Source of the DNA: Hymenobacter ginkgonis
Lineage (GTDB): Bacteria; Bacteroidota; Bacteroidia; Cytophagales; Hymenobacteraceae
Length of the DNA: 64,000 bases
Direction: 5' to 3'
NCBI RefSeq assembly: GCF_009755225.1
Contig: NZ_WQKZ01000001.1
Coordinates: 992,001 to 1,056,000 of the forward strand
Position 1 is the first letter of the stretch. The number at the start of each line of letters is the position of its first letter. The notes under the pieces were generated by a model. The model had not been told where the DNA came from. It saw only the letters and a program-made list of their open reading frames with translations, and ran no database searches. Positions 18,861 through 27,806 of this stretch are shown one piece after another. Both the position numbers and the translations under genes were made by a program.

Positions 18861-19910
18861 CTAAGCAGTGTGCAAAATAACGAGGAGCGAGCCAGTCGAA
18901 ATCACCAGCCACAGCAAAATGCCTAGTATATAAGGCTTTATGCCAGCCCCTAGCACCACCTTTGCCGATAACCCGGCGCCAATAAAAAACAGCGTAACCG
19001 TGAGGCCAATTTTGGCTAGCCCAACCAGCGGCGGCCCCAGCGGCTTAGCGGCGGGCACAAAAGTGTTGAGGAGCATTGCCCCAACGAAGCCAAAAATGAA
19101 ATAAGGAATCTTGATTTTAGCGCCCGGCTGCTTGAAGGCCAGGGCCGTACCAATAGCCACCGGAATAATCCAGAGGGCACGGGCTAGCTTGACCGTGGTG
19201 GCTACTTCCAGCGCCTGGTTGCCGTAGGTAGCGGCGGCGCCTACCACCGACGAGGTATCGTGGATAGCAATGGCGCACCACAGCCCAAACTGGTTTTGGC
19301 TCAGGTGCAGCGCGTGGCCGATGGGCGGAAACGCGAAAAGGGCCAGCGCGTTTAGCACAAAAACGGTGCCCAGGCCCACCGATATTTCTTCGTCTTTGGC
19401 GCCCAGCACCGGGCCGATGGCCGCAATAGCACTACCCCCGCAAATAGCGGTGCCGCACGAAATAAGGTGCACTACGCGGCGGCCTAGCCCTAGCCACTTA
19501 CCCACCAAAAAGCCCAGCCCTAACGTGCCAAAGATGGAAACCACCGTGAACGCTATTCCTTGCTTTCCGGCCTGCACGGCAGCGTGGGCGTTCATGCCAA
19601 ACCCCAGCCCGATGACCGAGAATTGCAACAGCTTATGGGTGAGTTGCTTGGTGTGGGTAGGAAACGGGTTGCCTACTGTTTGAGCCAGTACCAACCCCAG
19701 CGCTAGGGCAATGGGAGGCGAGGCCCATGGCGTGAGACAAAACACGAAAAACAGCCCAAATACCACCTGCTGCCAGGTAAAAACCTGCCCAACCAACGCG
19801 TGCGGCACCTGCATAAGCCGCAGAAAGCCCGTGTTTTTAATCGGCTGTATTTTCTCAGCTAAAAGGGGTTCTGCAGCGGGTGGGGGTAGGGTAGAGTGGG
19901 CAACTAGCAT
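18861..19910 (-). CDS. YeiH/UPF0324-family putative sulfate or anion exporter
   Basis: A 349-residue protein with about ten transmembrane helices. Family signatures are HLISCGTAICGGSAIAAIGP and AIAIHDTSSVVGAAATYG. YeiH-type proteins are putative exporters of sulfonate/sulfite or related anions, but transport has been shown only in a few cases. An upstream LysR gene in the same direction matches the YeiE-YeiH pairing. A candidate LysR operator lies at 19976-19991, about 70 bp before the start. The N-terminal 30 residues are a soluble extension. Confidence 0.87.
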   Translation of the reverse strand: MLVAHSTLPPPAAEPLLAEKIQPIKNTGFLRLMQVPHALVGQVFTWQQVVFGLFFVFCLTPWASPPIALALGLVLAQTVGNPFPTHTKQLTHKLLQFSVIGLGFGMNAHAAVQAGKQGIAFTVVSIFGTLGLGFLVGKWLGLGRRVVHLISCGTAICGGSAIAAIGPVLGAKDEEISVGLGTVFVLNALALFAFPPIGHALHLSQNQFGLWCAIAIHDTSSVVGAAATYGNQALEVATTVKLARALWIIPVAIGTALAFKQPGAKIKIPYFIFGFVGAMLLNTFVPAAKPLGPPLVGLAKIGLTVTLFFIGAGLSAKVVLGAGIKPYILGILLWLVISTGSLLVILHTA

Positions 19911-19975
19911 GAGACGTAGGAGGGTATTTGGAAAGCAAAATTACCCGCTTATACGCTCGATGAGTTATCAGAAAT

Positions 19976-19991
19976 AGTTATCCACTATAAC
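19976..19991 (-). promoter_or_regulatory. Candidate LysR-type operator upstream of the YeiH-like gene
   Basis: The palindrome GTTAT-N5-ATAAC (19977-19991) contains the T-N11-A core of LysR-family sites. Extra AGTTAT half-sites lie at 19963 and 19996, giving a cluster of three AGTTAT repeats over about 40 bp. It lies between the LysR gene and the YeiH-like gene it is expected to control. This is inferred from the pattern only. Confidence 0.5.
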
Positions 19992-20202
19992 CTGAAGTTA
20001 TGAAAGCTTTGCTTTTTAGTATAGAAACAACTGAGAATATTGCTGCCCTATGCGCTTCTTAGCTAGCAGTAGCTACCGCTACGGGGGGTAGGGGTGGCCG
20101 TACACAGCCTTAGCACGAGCAATGTGCATATGAACCTATTTAAGACGAATAAGCGGACTGCTACTTCCCTACCCAGGCTTGCGTGGGTAAACGCGTTTGG
20201 GG

Positions 20203-21114
20203 TTAAGCGCTGATTTGTACCTGCCCTTGCGCAAAGCTCAAAAACCGTTGCGCTGGGCGCAGTAGCGGTTGCCCCTGCACCCACACAGCTTCAAATTGGC
20301 GAAGCAGACGCAGGCCCTTCAGGGGAACAATCTCAAGCACTCCGGCCGCCAGTTCGCGGGTTAGCGCCCGGCGCGAAACGAAGCCCAGCGCCGTCGGTGC
20401 CGCTGCCAGGTAGCCCTTAATAGCTTCGGTATTATCTAAGTAAACAGCCACATGCAGGTCGCTGAGCTTGATTTTAACCTCACGCAGCGCCATTTCTAGT
20501 ACTTCGAGCGTGCCCGAGCCGCGCTCGCGCAGCACGAGGGAGCGGGCTAGGGCCTCGGCCAGTGGAAGGGGGGTAGGGGGTGGGCCAGCCGGTGTGGCCC
20601 GGCGCACAGCCACTAGCTCGTCGGGCAGCAGCAACTCGTAGTGCAGGTCGCGGCTTTTGGTGCGGCCTTCCACAAAGCCCAGGTCGAGCTCGCCGCGCAA
20701 TAGCGCTTCGCCAATGCGCTCGGTATTCACGTTGAGCAGCGTTAGCTGCACCTGCGGGTAGCGGGCCTGAAAGCCGGGCAGCCAAGCCGGCAACACGTAT
20801 TGGCTGAGGGTGGTGCTGGCTCCCAAGCGCAGGCGGCCGGCGGCTTCTTCGGGGTCGCGCAGGCCGGCGAGCTGGTCGTCGAGCAGTTGAGCCGATGCCG
20901 CGACGGCTTCGGCATGGCCGAGCAGCAAGCGGCCGGCTTCGGTAAGCGCTACGCGGTTGCCGCGCCGCGCCAGCAGGCGCTGGTTGTACTGCGCCTCAAG
21001 CTCCCGAATGTGCTTGGTAACGGCCGGCTGGCTGATAAATAGTTCTTGCCCGGCCTTGGTAAAGCTCAGGTGCCGGGCCACGGCAGCAAATACACGCAGG
21101 CGAAAATCGGACAT
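20203..21114 (-). CDS. LysR-family transcriptional regulator, YeiE-like
   Basis: A 303-residue LTTR. The winged helix-turn-helix is at residues 1-65 (FAAVARHLSFTKAGQELFISQPAVTKHIRELE), followed by the co-inducer-binding domain (LRLGASTTLSQYVLPAWLPGF, DLGFVEGRT). The start at 21114 (MSDFRLRVF) is standard for the family; the ATG at 21297 would add 61 residues of no LTTR character. The gene stands 292 bp upstream of the YeiH-like gene on the same strand, with a candidate LTTR box between. It is probably the activator or sulfite-type sensor of that exporter, by analogy to YeiE. Confidence 0.92.
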   Translation of the reverse strand: MSDFRLRVFAAVARHLSFTKAGQELFISQPAVTKHIRELEAQYNQRLLARRGNRVALTEAGRLLLGHAEAVAASAQLLDDQLAGLRDPEEAAGRLRLGASTTLSQYVLPAWLPGFQARYPQVQLTLLNVNTERIGEALLRGELDLGFVEGRTKSRDLHYELLLPDELVAVRRATPAGPPPTPLPLAEALARSLVLRERGSGTLEVLEMALREVKIKLSDLHVAVYLDNTEAIKGYLAAAPTALGFVSRRALTRELAAGVLEIVPLKGLRLLRQFEAVWVQGQPLLRPAQRFLSFAQGQVQISA

Positions 21115-21447
21115 AGGCCCGCAAAGTACGGGTTGCTTTGCGCACCAGTCGCTCGCTTTGGAGGTGTTACTTACTAGCGGCCCCGCTGCGGGCAAGCCAC
21201 GGGCACCAGCACGTTTTTCGAGTTTAACGGCAAAGTGTCGGCAAAGTGTGCGGCGGCTGAAATAGCATTTTATCTCCACGCGCCACCGGGTGGCCATCGC
21301 CTGCTACCAAGCCCGTGCCTTGGCGCAAAAAGGCTGCCTGCTGCTTCTATTCCTGGCCCACTACATATGTTATCATTTCATAATCAATAAGTTGGACCAC
21401 TGCTCGGTAATGCCGGCCCGGCTTCAGCACATAGATAGCCGCTATGC
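21115..21447. other. 333-bp intergenic stretch between lysR and the TMEM175-like gene
   Basis: No convincing ORF or RNA gene. The only structure I see is an exact tandem 11-bp direct repeat CGGCAAAGTGT at 21228-21238 and 21239-21249. On the minus strand each copy reads ACACTTTGCCG, which resembles a -7-type TTTG element upstream of lysR. Confidence 0.4.
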
Positions 21448-22038
21448 CTACTGCTTCGGCGAAGCATGCAGCGTGCGCTCGATGCGCGGGTCGGGCACCA
21501 GCCATATAAGGGCCACCGCTACGTAGGTCGTGCCCGCCAGCCAGGGTAGCCAAAAGCTGCTGACAATGCCCACTAGGTAAAGTACCGGCGAAAGCTTACC
21601 CTTCCAGTCGTGCCCCACCGCGTGGGCCAATGGCGAGTCGGGGCCACCATTGACGGCTATCAGGCGATTTTGCAGGAGGAAGTAGGCCACGGCTGAGCCC
21701 AGCAGTACGCCACCGTACACGGCCAGCGTGGCCGGTGCAAAGTGATTTTCGCCCATCCAGCCGGTAGCAAAAGGGGTGAGCGAGAGCCAGAACAACAAGT
21801 GCAAATTGGCCCATAGCACGCCGCCATTAACCTGGCGGGAGCTGCTGAGCAAATGGTGGTGATTATTCCAGTAAATACCCACGTATATAAAACTCAGCAC
21901 GTAGCTCAGAAATATTGGCAGCAGCGGCCGCATTGCGGCGAAGTTGCTGCCGTGGGGCACCTTGAGCTCTAGCACCATAATCGTGAGGATGATGGCGAGT
22001 ACACCATCGCTAAACGCTTCGAGGCGGCCTTTTTGCAT
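21448..22038 (-). CDS. TMEM175-family (DUF1211) potassium channel-like membrane protein
   Basis: A 196-residue protein with about six transmembrane helices. The N-terminus has the TMEM175 signature RLEAFSDGVLAIILTIMVLEL (Arg, then FSD, then a conserved Thr in helix 1). Bacterial homologues are tetrameric K+-permeable channels with one such repeat per subunit, as here. HHHLLSSS in the helix 2-3 region and WLSLTPFATGWM are also typical. It is a monocistronic gene. A role in K+ balance or membrane potential is inferred from the family. Confidence 0.87.
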   Translation of the reverse strand: MQKGRLEAFSDGVLAIILTIMVLELKVPHGSNFAAMRPLLPIFLSYVLSFIYVGIYWNNHHHLLSSSRQVNGGVLWANLHLLFWLSLTPFATGWMGENHFAPATLAVYGGVLLGSAVAYFLLQNRLIAVNGGPDSPLAHAVGHDWKGKLSPVLYLVGIVSSFWLPWLAGTTYVAVALIWLVPDPRIERTLHASPKQ

Positions 22039-22224
22039 GGGGGTAGGGAAGTGCTAATGAGGGTGCCACCTGGAGCGGAGCGGCCACGGGTGCGCTGGGT
22101 GGAGCAAGTGCGGCTAAAACAGCGCGGGCAGCGGCTAAATAACCGGCGCAGCCCTACCTCGTGCCCAATAGCTGGGCACGATTGCCACGCTCCTGGCGGC
22201 GCTAAGCTAAGCCCAGCGCACAAA

Positions 22225-22258
22225 AAAAACGCTATCCCGTTGCCAGGATAGCGTTTTT
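22225..22258 (-). terminator. Bidirectional terminator after the catalase gene
   Basis: Perfect 13-bp arms aaaaacgctatcc (22225-22237) and ggatagcgttttt (22246-22258) with an 8-base loop; it starts 35 bp past the catalase stop. A/T runs on both sides make it functional in either direction. Confidence 0.85.
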
Positions 22259-22293
22259 AGAACAGGTGCCGCCATTACTGGCGCTGTGGGTGC

Positions 22294-23973
22294 TTAGTAA
22301 GGCTTGGCGTCGTGCGCCATTTCCTCGGCTTGCCCCACGGCTGCGGTAGCCTGGCGCTCGTTGTACTGGTTGCCGCCTTCGGCATCCGCAGTGGCGTTGG
22401 CAGCCTTGATGCCGTCGGCCAGGCGCTTACCCCAGTCCGCGTCGCAGTTAGTGCACAGTTCAATCATCTTGTCCTGAATCACTTTCTCGGCATCGGCCAG
22501 CGCGCCAATCATGTTATTCACGAGGTCGTCGCGCTCCCAATCTTCGTGCTGGCGGTAGCGGTCGCCGGCCTGCCCAAAGTTGTTGGTGCGGTCGATGGTC
22601 TGGCGCACCAAGCGGGCGTTGTAGCTCGGCGTGTGGTCAGGGCCCTGCGAGGGCGACTCTTTCAAGCCGTTCAGGCTGCTGGGCTCGTAGTTGACGTGCA
22701 GGTTCTGGCCGGGGGCCGCGTCTACGTGGAACGTCATCTGGCCGTCGCGCTGGTTGGTAGCCACGTGCTTCTTGGGCGCGTTGATGGGCAGCTGCAAGTA
22801 GTTGGGGCCCACGCGGTAGCGCTGGGTATCGGAGTACGAGAAGGTACGGCCTTGCAGCATCTTGTCGTCCGAGAAATCGAGGCCGTCCACGAGTACGCCC
22901 GTGCCAAACGCCACTTGCTCTACCTCGGCGAAGTAGTTCTCGGGATTGCGGTTCAGCGTCATCATGCCCACGGGCAGGAAGGGGAACTTGTCTTCGGGCC
23001 AGATTTTGGTGTCGTCGAGCGGGTCGAAGTCCAACTCCGGGTGCTCATCGTCCGACATAATCTGCACGCACAGCTCCCATTTCGGGAAGTTGCCCTTCTT
23101 GATGTTGTCGAACAGGTCCTGGGTAGCGTGGTTGAAGTTTTTGGCCTGAATGGCTTCAGCTTCGCCCGCGGTCAGGTTTTTAATGCCCTGCTGCGGCTCC
23201 CAGTGGTATTTCACCAGTACGGCTTCACCCTGCGCGTTCACCCACTTGTAGGTGTTCACGCCCGAGCCCTGCATCTGGCGGTAGTTGGCCGGAATGCCCC
23301 AGGGTGAGAACAGGAAGCTCACCATGTGCATGGCTTCCGGCGTGTTAGCGATAAAGTCGAAGATGCGCTGGCCAGTCTGGCGGTTGAAAACCGGGTCAGG
23401 CTTCTGCGAGTGAATCAGGTCGGGAAACTTGATGGCGTCGCGGATAAAGAACACCTTCAGGTTATTACCTACCAAGTCCCAGTTGCCATCTTCAGTATAG
23501 AATTTTACCGCGAAGCCACGCGGGTCGCGCAGGGTTTCGGGCGAGTGGCCGCCGTGGCCTACCGTCGAGAAGCGAACAAACGTCGGGGTTTCTTTGCCCT
23601 TGGTATTGAACAGCTTAGCGCGGGTGTATTTCTCAATCGGCTCGCCGCCTACGGTGCCGTACGCTTCAAAAATACCGTGGGCGCCGGCACCGCGGGCGTG
23701 CACCACGCGCTCCGGGATGCGCTCGCGGTCGAAGTGGCTGATTTTTTCGATGAACTGGTAGTTCTCCAGCGTGGCCGGCCCGCGGCTGCCCACGGTGCGC
23801 AAGTTCTGGTTGTTCGAAACGGGGTGGCCCTGGCGGGTAGTCAGGGTTTGAGCATTTTCGCCGCTGGTGGTGCGCTGGTCTTGCGACGAGCCCACACCGT
23901 TGACGGCGGTGCCGGTGCCATTAGCGGACGAGTCGTGCCCGTTCTGACCCGAAGAATTTTCTGGGGTGGCCAT
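22294..23973 (-). CDS. katA: Haem catalase
   Basis: A 559-residue monofunctional catalase decomposing H2O2. The active site is visible as [20 protein letters not shown] (distal His), [21 protein letters not shown], and the proximal haem Tyr in the segment [15 protein letters not shown]. The N-terminus has about 45 residues rich in Ser, Gly, Asn and Thr before the catalase core, which looks disordered. The protein is longer than clade 3 enzymes by this leader and a C-terminal tail. It is divergent from the GT-C gene, with a candidate TACTTTTG element 36 bp upstream. Confidence 0.95.
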   Translation of the reverse strand: MATPENSSGQNGHDSSANGTGTAVNGVGSSQDQRTTSGENAQTLTTRQGHPVSNNQNLRTVGSRGPATLENYQFIEKISHFDRERIPERVVHARGAGAHGIFEAYGTVGGEPIEKYTRAKLFNTKGKETPTFVRFSTVGHGGHSPETLRDPRGFAVKFYTEDGNWDLVGNNLKVFFIRDAIKFPDLIHSQKPDPVFNRQTGQRIFDFIANTPEAMHMVSFLFSPWGIPANYRQMQGSGVNTYKWVNAQGEAVLVKYHWEPQQGIKNLTAGEAEAIQAKNFNHATQDLFDNIKKGNFPKWELCVQIMSDDEHPELDFDPLDDTKIWPEDKFPFLPVGMMTLNRNPENYFAEVEQVAFGTGVLVDGLDFSDDKMLQGRTFSYSDTQRYRVGPNYLQLPINAPKKHVATNQRDGQMTFHVDAAPGQNLHVNYEPSSLNGLKESPSQGPDHTPSYNARLVRQTIDRTNNFGQAGDRYRQHEDWERDDLVNNMIGALADAEKVIQDKMIELCTNCDADWGKRLADGIKAANATADAEGGNQYNERQATAAVGQAEEMAHDAKPY

Positions 23974-24008
23974 AAAGTTGAAAGGTTAAGGTTAATTGAA
24001 AGTGATAC

Positions 24009-24016
24009 CAAAAGTA
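24009..24016 (-). promoter_or_regulatory. Candidate -7 element (TAnnTTTG) of the catalase promoter
   Basis: The minus strand reads TACTTTTG at 24016-24009, about 36 bp before the catalase start. It matches the Bacteroidota -7 consensus exactly, but a -33 TTTG at the usual spacing is not seen (the nearest, 24045-24042, is 25 bp away). Confidence 0.4.
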
Positions 24017-24079
24017 GTAAGATTTGTTTGGAGACATTGGGCAAAGTGCACGAAAAAAGGGGTAGTAAGGCAGTGCTCC

Positions 24080-24087
24080 TACCTTTG
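24080..24087 (+). promoter_or_regulatory. TACCTTTG -7-like element immediately before the GT-C gene
   Basis: An exact TAnnTTTG match ending only 4 bp before the ATG at 24092. If used, the transcript would be leaderless or start within the first codons. No -33 partner is obvious. Confidence 0.3.
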
Positions 24088-24091
24088 CCCG

Positions 24092-25867
24092 ATGCGCCAG
24101 CTACTCGTTTTAACGTTTATTTTATGGCTTGTAGCTGGGTTGGGGCTCAGCTTGCTACTGCACGCTACTTCCTATAATGAATTAGTAGCAGCCCTGGCCC
24201 AGCCCAATTATGCGGCTGAATATGAAGGCCGTTTGCCCGTGCTCACGCCCGCCCGCTATGAGGCGTTGCAGCTGGGCCTGCAGCTGGTGGCGGGGGTAGG
24301 GGCAGCTGGCCTGCTAGTGCTGCGCTTAAAAAGGGGGGTAGGGCGGCGGGCCCGCCGGCGCCCTCAAAATAAAATAGGACAGTCTTGGCAGGAGCTTGCC
24401 ACACCCCAACGCGTGCTGGTTGCGGGCCTGGGCTTGGCCGCGTTGGGCGTCCGCGCTTGGCTGCTCGTGCAGCAACCCATCACGACCGACGAACTCACCT
24501 CGTTCGACTACTACGTGCGGTTGGGCGGGGCCGTGACGGCCAGCAACTATTCGCTGCCCAACAACCACATCCTGTATAACCTGCTGGTGGGTAGCCTGCC
24601 GACAGGCGCCCTACCCCCCGACTGGCAGCAGCGGCTGCCGGCCGTACTGATTGGCGTTATGTTGTTGCCAATCAGCTACTTGTTATTGCTGCGCTACTTG
24701 CGGTTTGGGGCCGCTACGCTGGCGCTGGGCTTATTCACCTTTACGCCGATGGCGGCCTTTTACAGCATTGCCGGGCGTGGCTACGGCTTGCAACTGGCGG
24801 CCGTGGTAGCTGGTTTCTTTGCAACGCTGGCCCTGCTAGCGGGAGGTAGGCGGCGCGAGCCGTGGGTGGTATTTGTGGTAAGCGGCGTGGTGGGGCTCTA
24901 CGCCGTGCCCACGCACCTCTATGCCCTAGTGGCGCTGGGGCTGGCGCTGCTGGTGGGATTTGGGCGGCAAGCCGGCCGGCAGCGCCAGCTGAATATCGGG
25001 CAATTGGGACTCGCCACTTTTGCCATTGGCACGACTACGGCCGTGCTCTACGCCCCAGTGGGGGCCGTTTTGGGCTGGCCGGCTTTGCTGCACAATCCCT
25101 ATGTGCAGTCGCTGAGCTGGGCAGCATTTGGGCGGGGGCTCTACGACCCATACCTGCTAGGCATGGCCAGCCAACTGTGGGGGCAGGGGCGCGCCAGCCT
25201 GCTGGGCTTGGCAGTATTGGCGGGGGTAGGGGCCCTGGCCCTGAGCCGCTGGCGCGGCCCCGCTCGCCACCTGGGTTGGCTGAGCTACGCGCTGGTGTTT
25301 TTGCCGCTGCTGCTGCTGGCGGCGCAGCGCGTGTATGTGCCAGCGCGCGCCCTGCTGCCCAGCGTATTGTTTTCCTTCGTTTTGCTAGCGCTGCTGGGGC
25401 AAGAAATGCTTGGCCCGTTGGCCGCGCGGCTGCGCGCCCGCTGGCCGCGGTATTGGCAAGCGGGTACCCTGGGGCTGCTACTAGTAACTATCAGTGGCTA
25501 CGGTATTTACCGCCTTAGCCACGAAGCCGTGGGTATGCGAGCCATTGCCACGCAGCACGCGCACTTGCGCCAGCAGCTGGGGTGGCTGCGGGCGCAGGGC
25601 CCCGCCCGCGTGTGGCTCGACTCGTTGAGCCGGCCTTACCAGGGCATCTATTGGTACCACCTAGGTGTGGTGCAGCAAGTGCCCATGCCGCTGGTAGTAG
25701 CCAAAACGTTGCCCACCCACGCTACCCAGGCTGGTGCGAACGAATACGCCGTGTTTTGCCGCGGCCGTGGCACGGTGCCCCCGCCTGCCTTGGCGGCGCA
25801 AGCGCCCGCCTACACCGATGCCTACATTTACGTGTGGAAATTACCCGCCCTACCCCCCGCCCCGTAG
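24092..25867 (+). CDS. Polytopic GT-C membrane glycosyltransferase (GT39/ArnT-like)
   Basis: A 591-residue protein with about 11-13 hydrophobic segments. After the first segments comes PITTDELTSFDYYVRLG (about residue 135), whose Asp-Glu pair matches the catalytic acidic motif in the first periplasmic loop of GT-C enzymes such as ArnT and protein mannosyltransferases. These transfer sugars from polyprenyl phosphate carriers to lipid or protein outside the membrane. A long C-terminal soluble part follows the last helix. The start at 24092 gives MRQLLVLTFILWL, a good first helix. The next gene starts 5 bp after its stop, so they are co-transcribed. Confidence 0.75.
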   Translation: MRQLLVLTFILWLVAGLGLSLLLHATSYNELVAALAQPNYAAEYEGRLPVLTPARYEALQLGLQLVAGVGAAGLLVLRLKRGVGRRARRRPQNKIGQSWQELATPQRVLVAGLGLAALGVRAWLLVQQPITTDELTSFDYYVRLGGAVTASNYSLPNNHILYNLLVGSLPTGALPPDWQQRLPAVLIGVMLLPISYLLLLRYLRFGAATLALGLFTFTPMAAFYSIAGRGYGLQLAAVVAGFFATLALLAGGRRREPWVVFVVSGVVGLYAVPTHLYALVALGLALLVGFGRQAGRQRQLNIGQLGLATFAIGTTTAVLYAPVGAVLGWPALLHNPYVQSLSWAAFGRGLYDPYLLGMASQLWGQGRASLLGLAVLAGVGALALSRWRGPARHLGWLSYALVFLPLLLLAAQRVYVPARALLPSVLFSFVLLALLGQEMLGPLAARLRARWPRYWQAGTLGLLLVTISGYGIYRLSHEAVGMRAIATQHAHLRQQLGWLRAQGPARVWLDSLSRPYQGIYWYHLGVVQQVPMPLVVAKTLPTHATQAGANEYAVFCRGRGTVPPPALAAQAPAYTDAYIYVWKLPALPPAP

Positions 25868-25872
25868 CTCCC

Positions 25873-26640
25873 ATGCCGGCCCGCATTGCGGCGGCGCTGC
25901 TGGCCCTCGAAGCCGAACAAGGCATCCGCATTCTTTACGCCTGCGAGTCGGGTAGCCGCGCCTGGGGCTTTCCGTCGCCCGATTCGGACTACGACGTGCG
26001 CTTTATTTACTGCCACCCGACTGCCTGGTACCTGCGCCTCGATGAGGGCCCCGACACTCTCAACTTCCCCGTAGACGACGAGCTGGACCTCGCTGGCTGG
26101 GAGCTGCGTAAAACTCTGCGCCTGCTGCGTAGCTCCAACGCGGCGCTGTTTGAGTGGCTACAATCGCCCATCGTTTACCACGAGGCGCCGGGGGTTCGGG
26201 CACAGTTGGCGCCGCTGCTACCCCCCGCTTTCAACCTCAAGGCCGGCCTGCACCACTACCTGGGCCAGCTGCGGCGGGGCGTGGAGGAAGAATTGCTGGG
26301 CGAGGAAGTGCGCCTCAAACGCCTCTTCTATGCCCTACGCTCGGCCCTGGTCGCCCGCTGGATACGCGAGCGGCAAACTCTGCCACCGATGGAATTTGCC
26401 CCGCTGCGCGAATTATTACCCGCTGACTTACAAGATGTAGCCAATGATTTGCTAGCTCAGAAAGCTGCGTCGAACGAGAAAACGGTAGTGCCTCGGCCCG
26501 CCGCGTTGGTGACCTTTTTAACGGCGGAGTTTGCGGCTGGGCAAGCCGCGCGCGACGGCGGGCTAGCTATGGCGCGAAAAGCAAGCCTGCACGAAGCGCT
26601 GGATGCGCTATTTCAGCAACTACTGCTGCCAGTTCTATAA
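25873..26640 (+). CDS. RlaP-type (DNA polymerase beta superfamily) nucleotidyltransferase 1
   Basis: A 255-residue protein with the nucleotidyltransferase signature ACESGSRAWGFPSPDSDYDV (residues about 23-42): GSRAWG binds nucleotide and the Asp-x-Asp pair binds metal. The rest is helical (FNLKAGLHHYLGQLRRGVEEEL). The overall arrangement matches the YcgL/RlaP family, linked in some bacteria to RNA repair or modification, but the substrate is unknown. The start lies 5 bp after the GT-C stop. A second member of the family follows 93 bp downstream, an uncommon tandem. Confidence 0.8.
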   Translation: MPARIAAALLALEAEQGIRILYACESGSRAWGFPSPDSDYDVRFIYCHPTAWYLRLDEGPDTLNFPVDDELDLAGWELRKTLRLLRSSNAALFEWLQSPIVYHEAPGVRAQLAPLLPPAFNLKAGLHHYLGQLRRGVEEELLGEEVRLKRLFYALRSALVARWIRERQTLPPMEFAPLRELLPADLQDVANDLLAQKAASNEKTVVPRPAALVTFLTAEFAAGQAARDGGLAMARKASLHEALDALFQQLLLPVL

Positions 26641-26733
26641 GGAGAAAATTGTTCTCGTATAACCTCGTAAGCGTCTGTTTATAATCTGATTAGCAGAAGC
26701 CTTGTGGCGCCTTCGCGGCCCTACCCCCCTGAT

Positions 26734-27804
26734 ATGACTATTGTCGACCTGCGCCAGCAGCACCTCATTCTGTTCGAAGCCATCAGCGGTAGCCGCGCCT
26801 ACGGCACCAATTTGCCGCATTCAGACACGGATTTGAAAGGCGTGTTTGTGCTGCCCGAAAGCCAGTTTTTAGGCCTCGATTACATTCCGCAAGTGGCCAA
26901 TGAAACCAACGACGAGGTGTTTTACGAGCTGCGCCGCTTCGTGGAACTGCTGCTGAAAAATAACCCAACCGTGCTTGAGCTGCTCGGCACACCCGCCGAC
27001 TGCGTAGTGTACCAACACCCGCTGTTCGAGCAGTTTAAGGCCCGCGATTTTCTTTCCAAGCTTTGCCACCAAAGCTTCGCCGACTACGCCGTGGCCCAGA
27101 TTCGCAAGGCCAAGGGGTTGAATAAGAAAATCAACCATCCCGAGCCGCCGGCCCGCAAGTCGGTGCTGGATTTTTGCTACGTTACGGTGGGCGCGGGCGC
27201 CCAGCCAGCCGACACTTGGCTGACCCGCCAGGGCCTCCGCGCCGACCAGTGCGGCCTAGCCAAGGTGCCGCACCTAAGCGACTTATACGCCCTTTTTGTA
27301 GACCACACGCCCGAGCGCCACCTTGGCTACCGCGGCCTTGTCCGCGACCCCGAAACGTCGCAAGATGTGCTGCTCTCGGCTGTGCCCAAAGGCGAGGCGC
27401 CGGTGGCATACTTATCGTTCAACCGCAACGGCTACAGCACCTACTGCCGCGTGTTTCGCGAGTACTGGGAGTGGGTAGCCAAGCGCAACACCGAGCGCTA
27501 CGAAAACACCGTGCAGCACGGCAAAAACTACGACGCCAAAAACATGCTGCACGTTTTTCGGCTGCTGCAAATGGCCGAGGAAATTGCCCTGACTGGCGAA
27601 ATCCAGGTGCGCCGCCCCAACCGCGAATTCCTGCTGCAAATCCGGCGCGGCGAGTTCGACTACGCCGAGCTAGTTGCCGAAGCCGAGCGGCTAGTGGCGC
27701 ACGTAGAAGCCGCTTTTGCCGCTGCTACCTTGCCCGCCGCCCCCGATAAAACCAACGCCGAAGACACGTTGCGGCGGGTGCGCCGGGCCTTTTACCAGGA
27801 GTAG
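26734..27804 (+). CDS. RlaP-type nucleotidyltransferase 2
   Basis: A 356-residue relative of the preceding gene. The N-terminal motif is EAISGSRAYGTNLPHSDTDL (about residues 16-35) with the metal-binding Asp-Thr-Asp, and helical segments follow (FYELRRFVELLLKNNPTVLELLG). A middle region (LDFCYVTVGAGAQPADTWL) and HGKNYDAKNMLHVFRLLQMAEEI match longer members of the family. About 100 residues longer than its neighbour, it is not a simple duplicate. The start at 26734 (MTIVDLRQQ) is preferred over 26704, which adds a Pro-rich leader. It ends 2 bp before the convergent GH32 stop. Substrate unknown. Confidence 0.8.
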   Translation: MTIVDLRQQHLILFEAISGSRAYGTNLPHSDTDLKGVFVLPESQFLGLDYIPQVANETNDEVFYELRRFVELLLKNNPTVLELLGTPADCVVYQHPLFEQFKARDFLSKLCHQSFADYAVAQIRKAKGLNKKINHPEPPARKSVLDFCYVTVGAGAQPADTWLTRQGLRADQCGLAKVPHLSDLYALFVDHTPERHLGYRGLVRDPETSQDVLLSAVPKGEAPVAYLSFNRNGYSTYCRVFREYWEWVAKRNTERYENTVQHGKNYDAKNMLHVFRLLQMAEEIALTGEIQVRRPNREFLLQIRRGEFDYAELVAEAERLVAHVEAAFAAATLPAAPDKTNAEDTLRRVRRAFYQE

Positions 27805-27806
27805 GG

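Noticed and set aside
22312..23307. Long frame (331 codons) on the + strand antisense to the catalase gene.
   Set aside because: The opposite strand encodes a full catalase with all active-site motifs; long antisense frames are common at high G+C.
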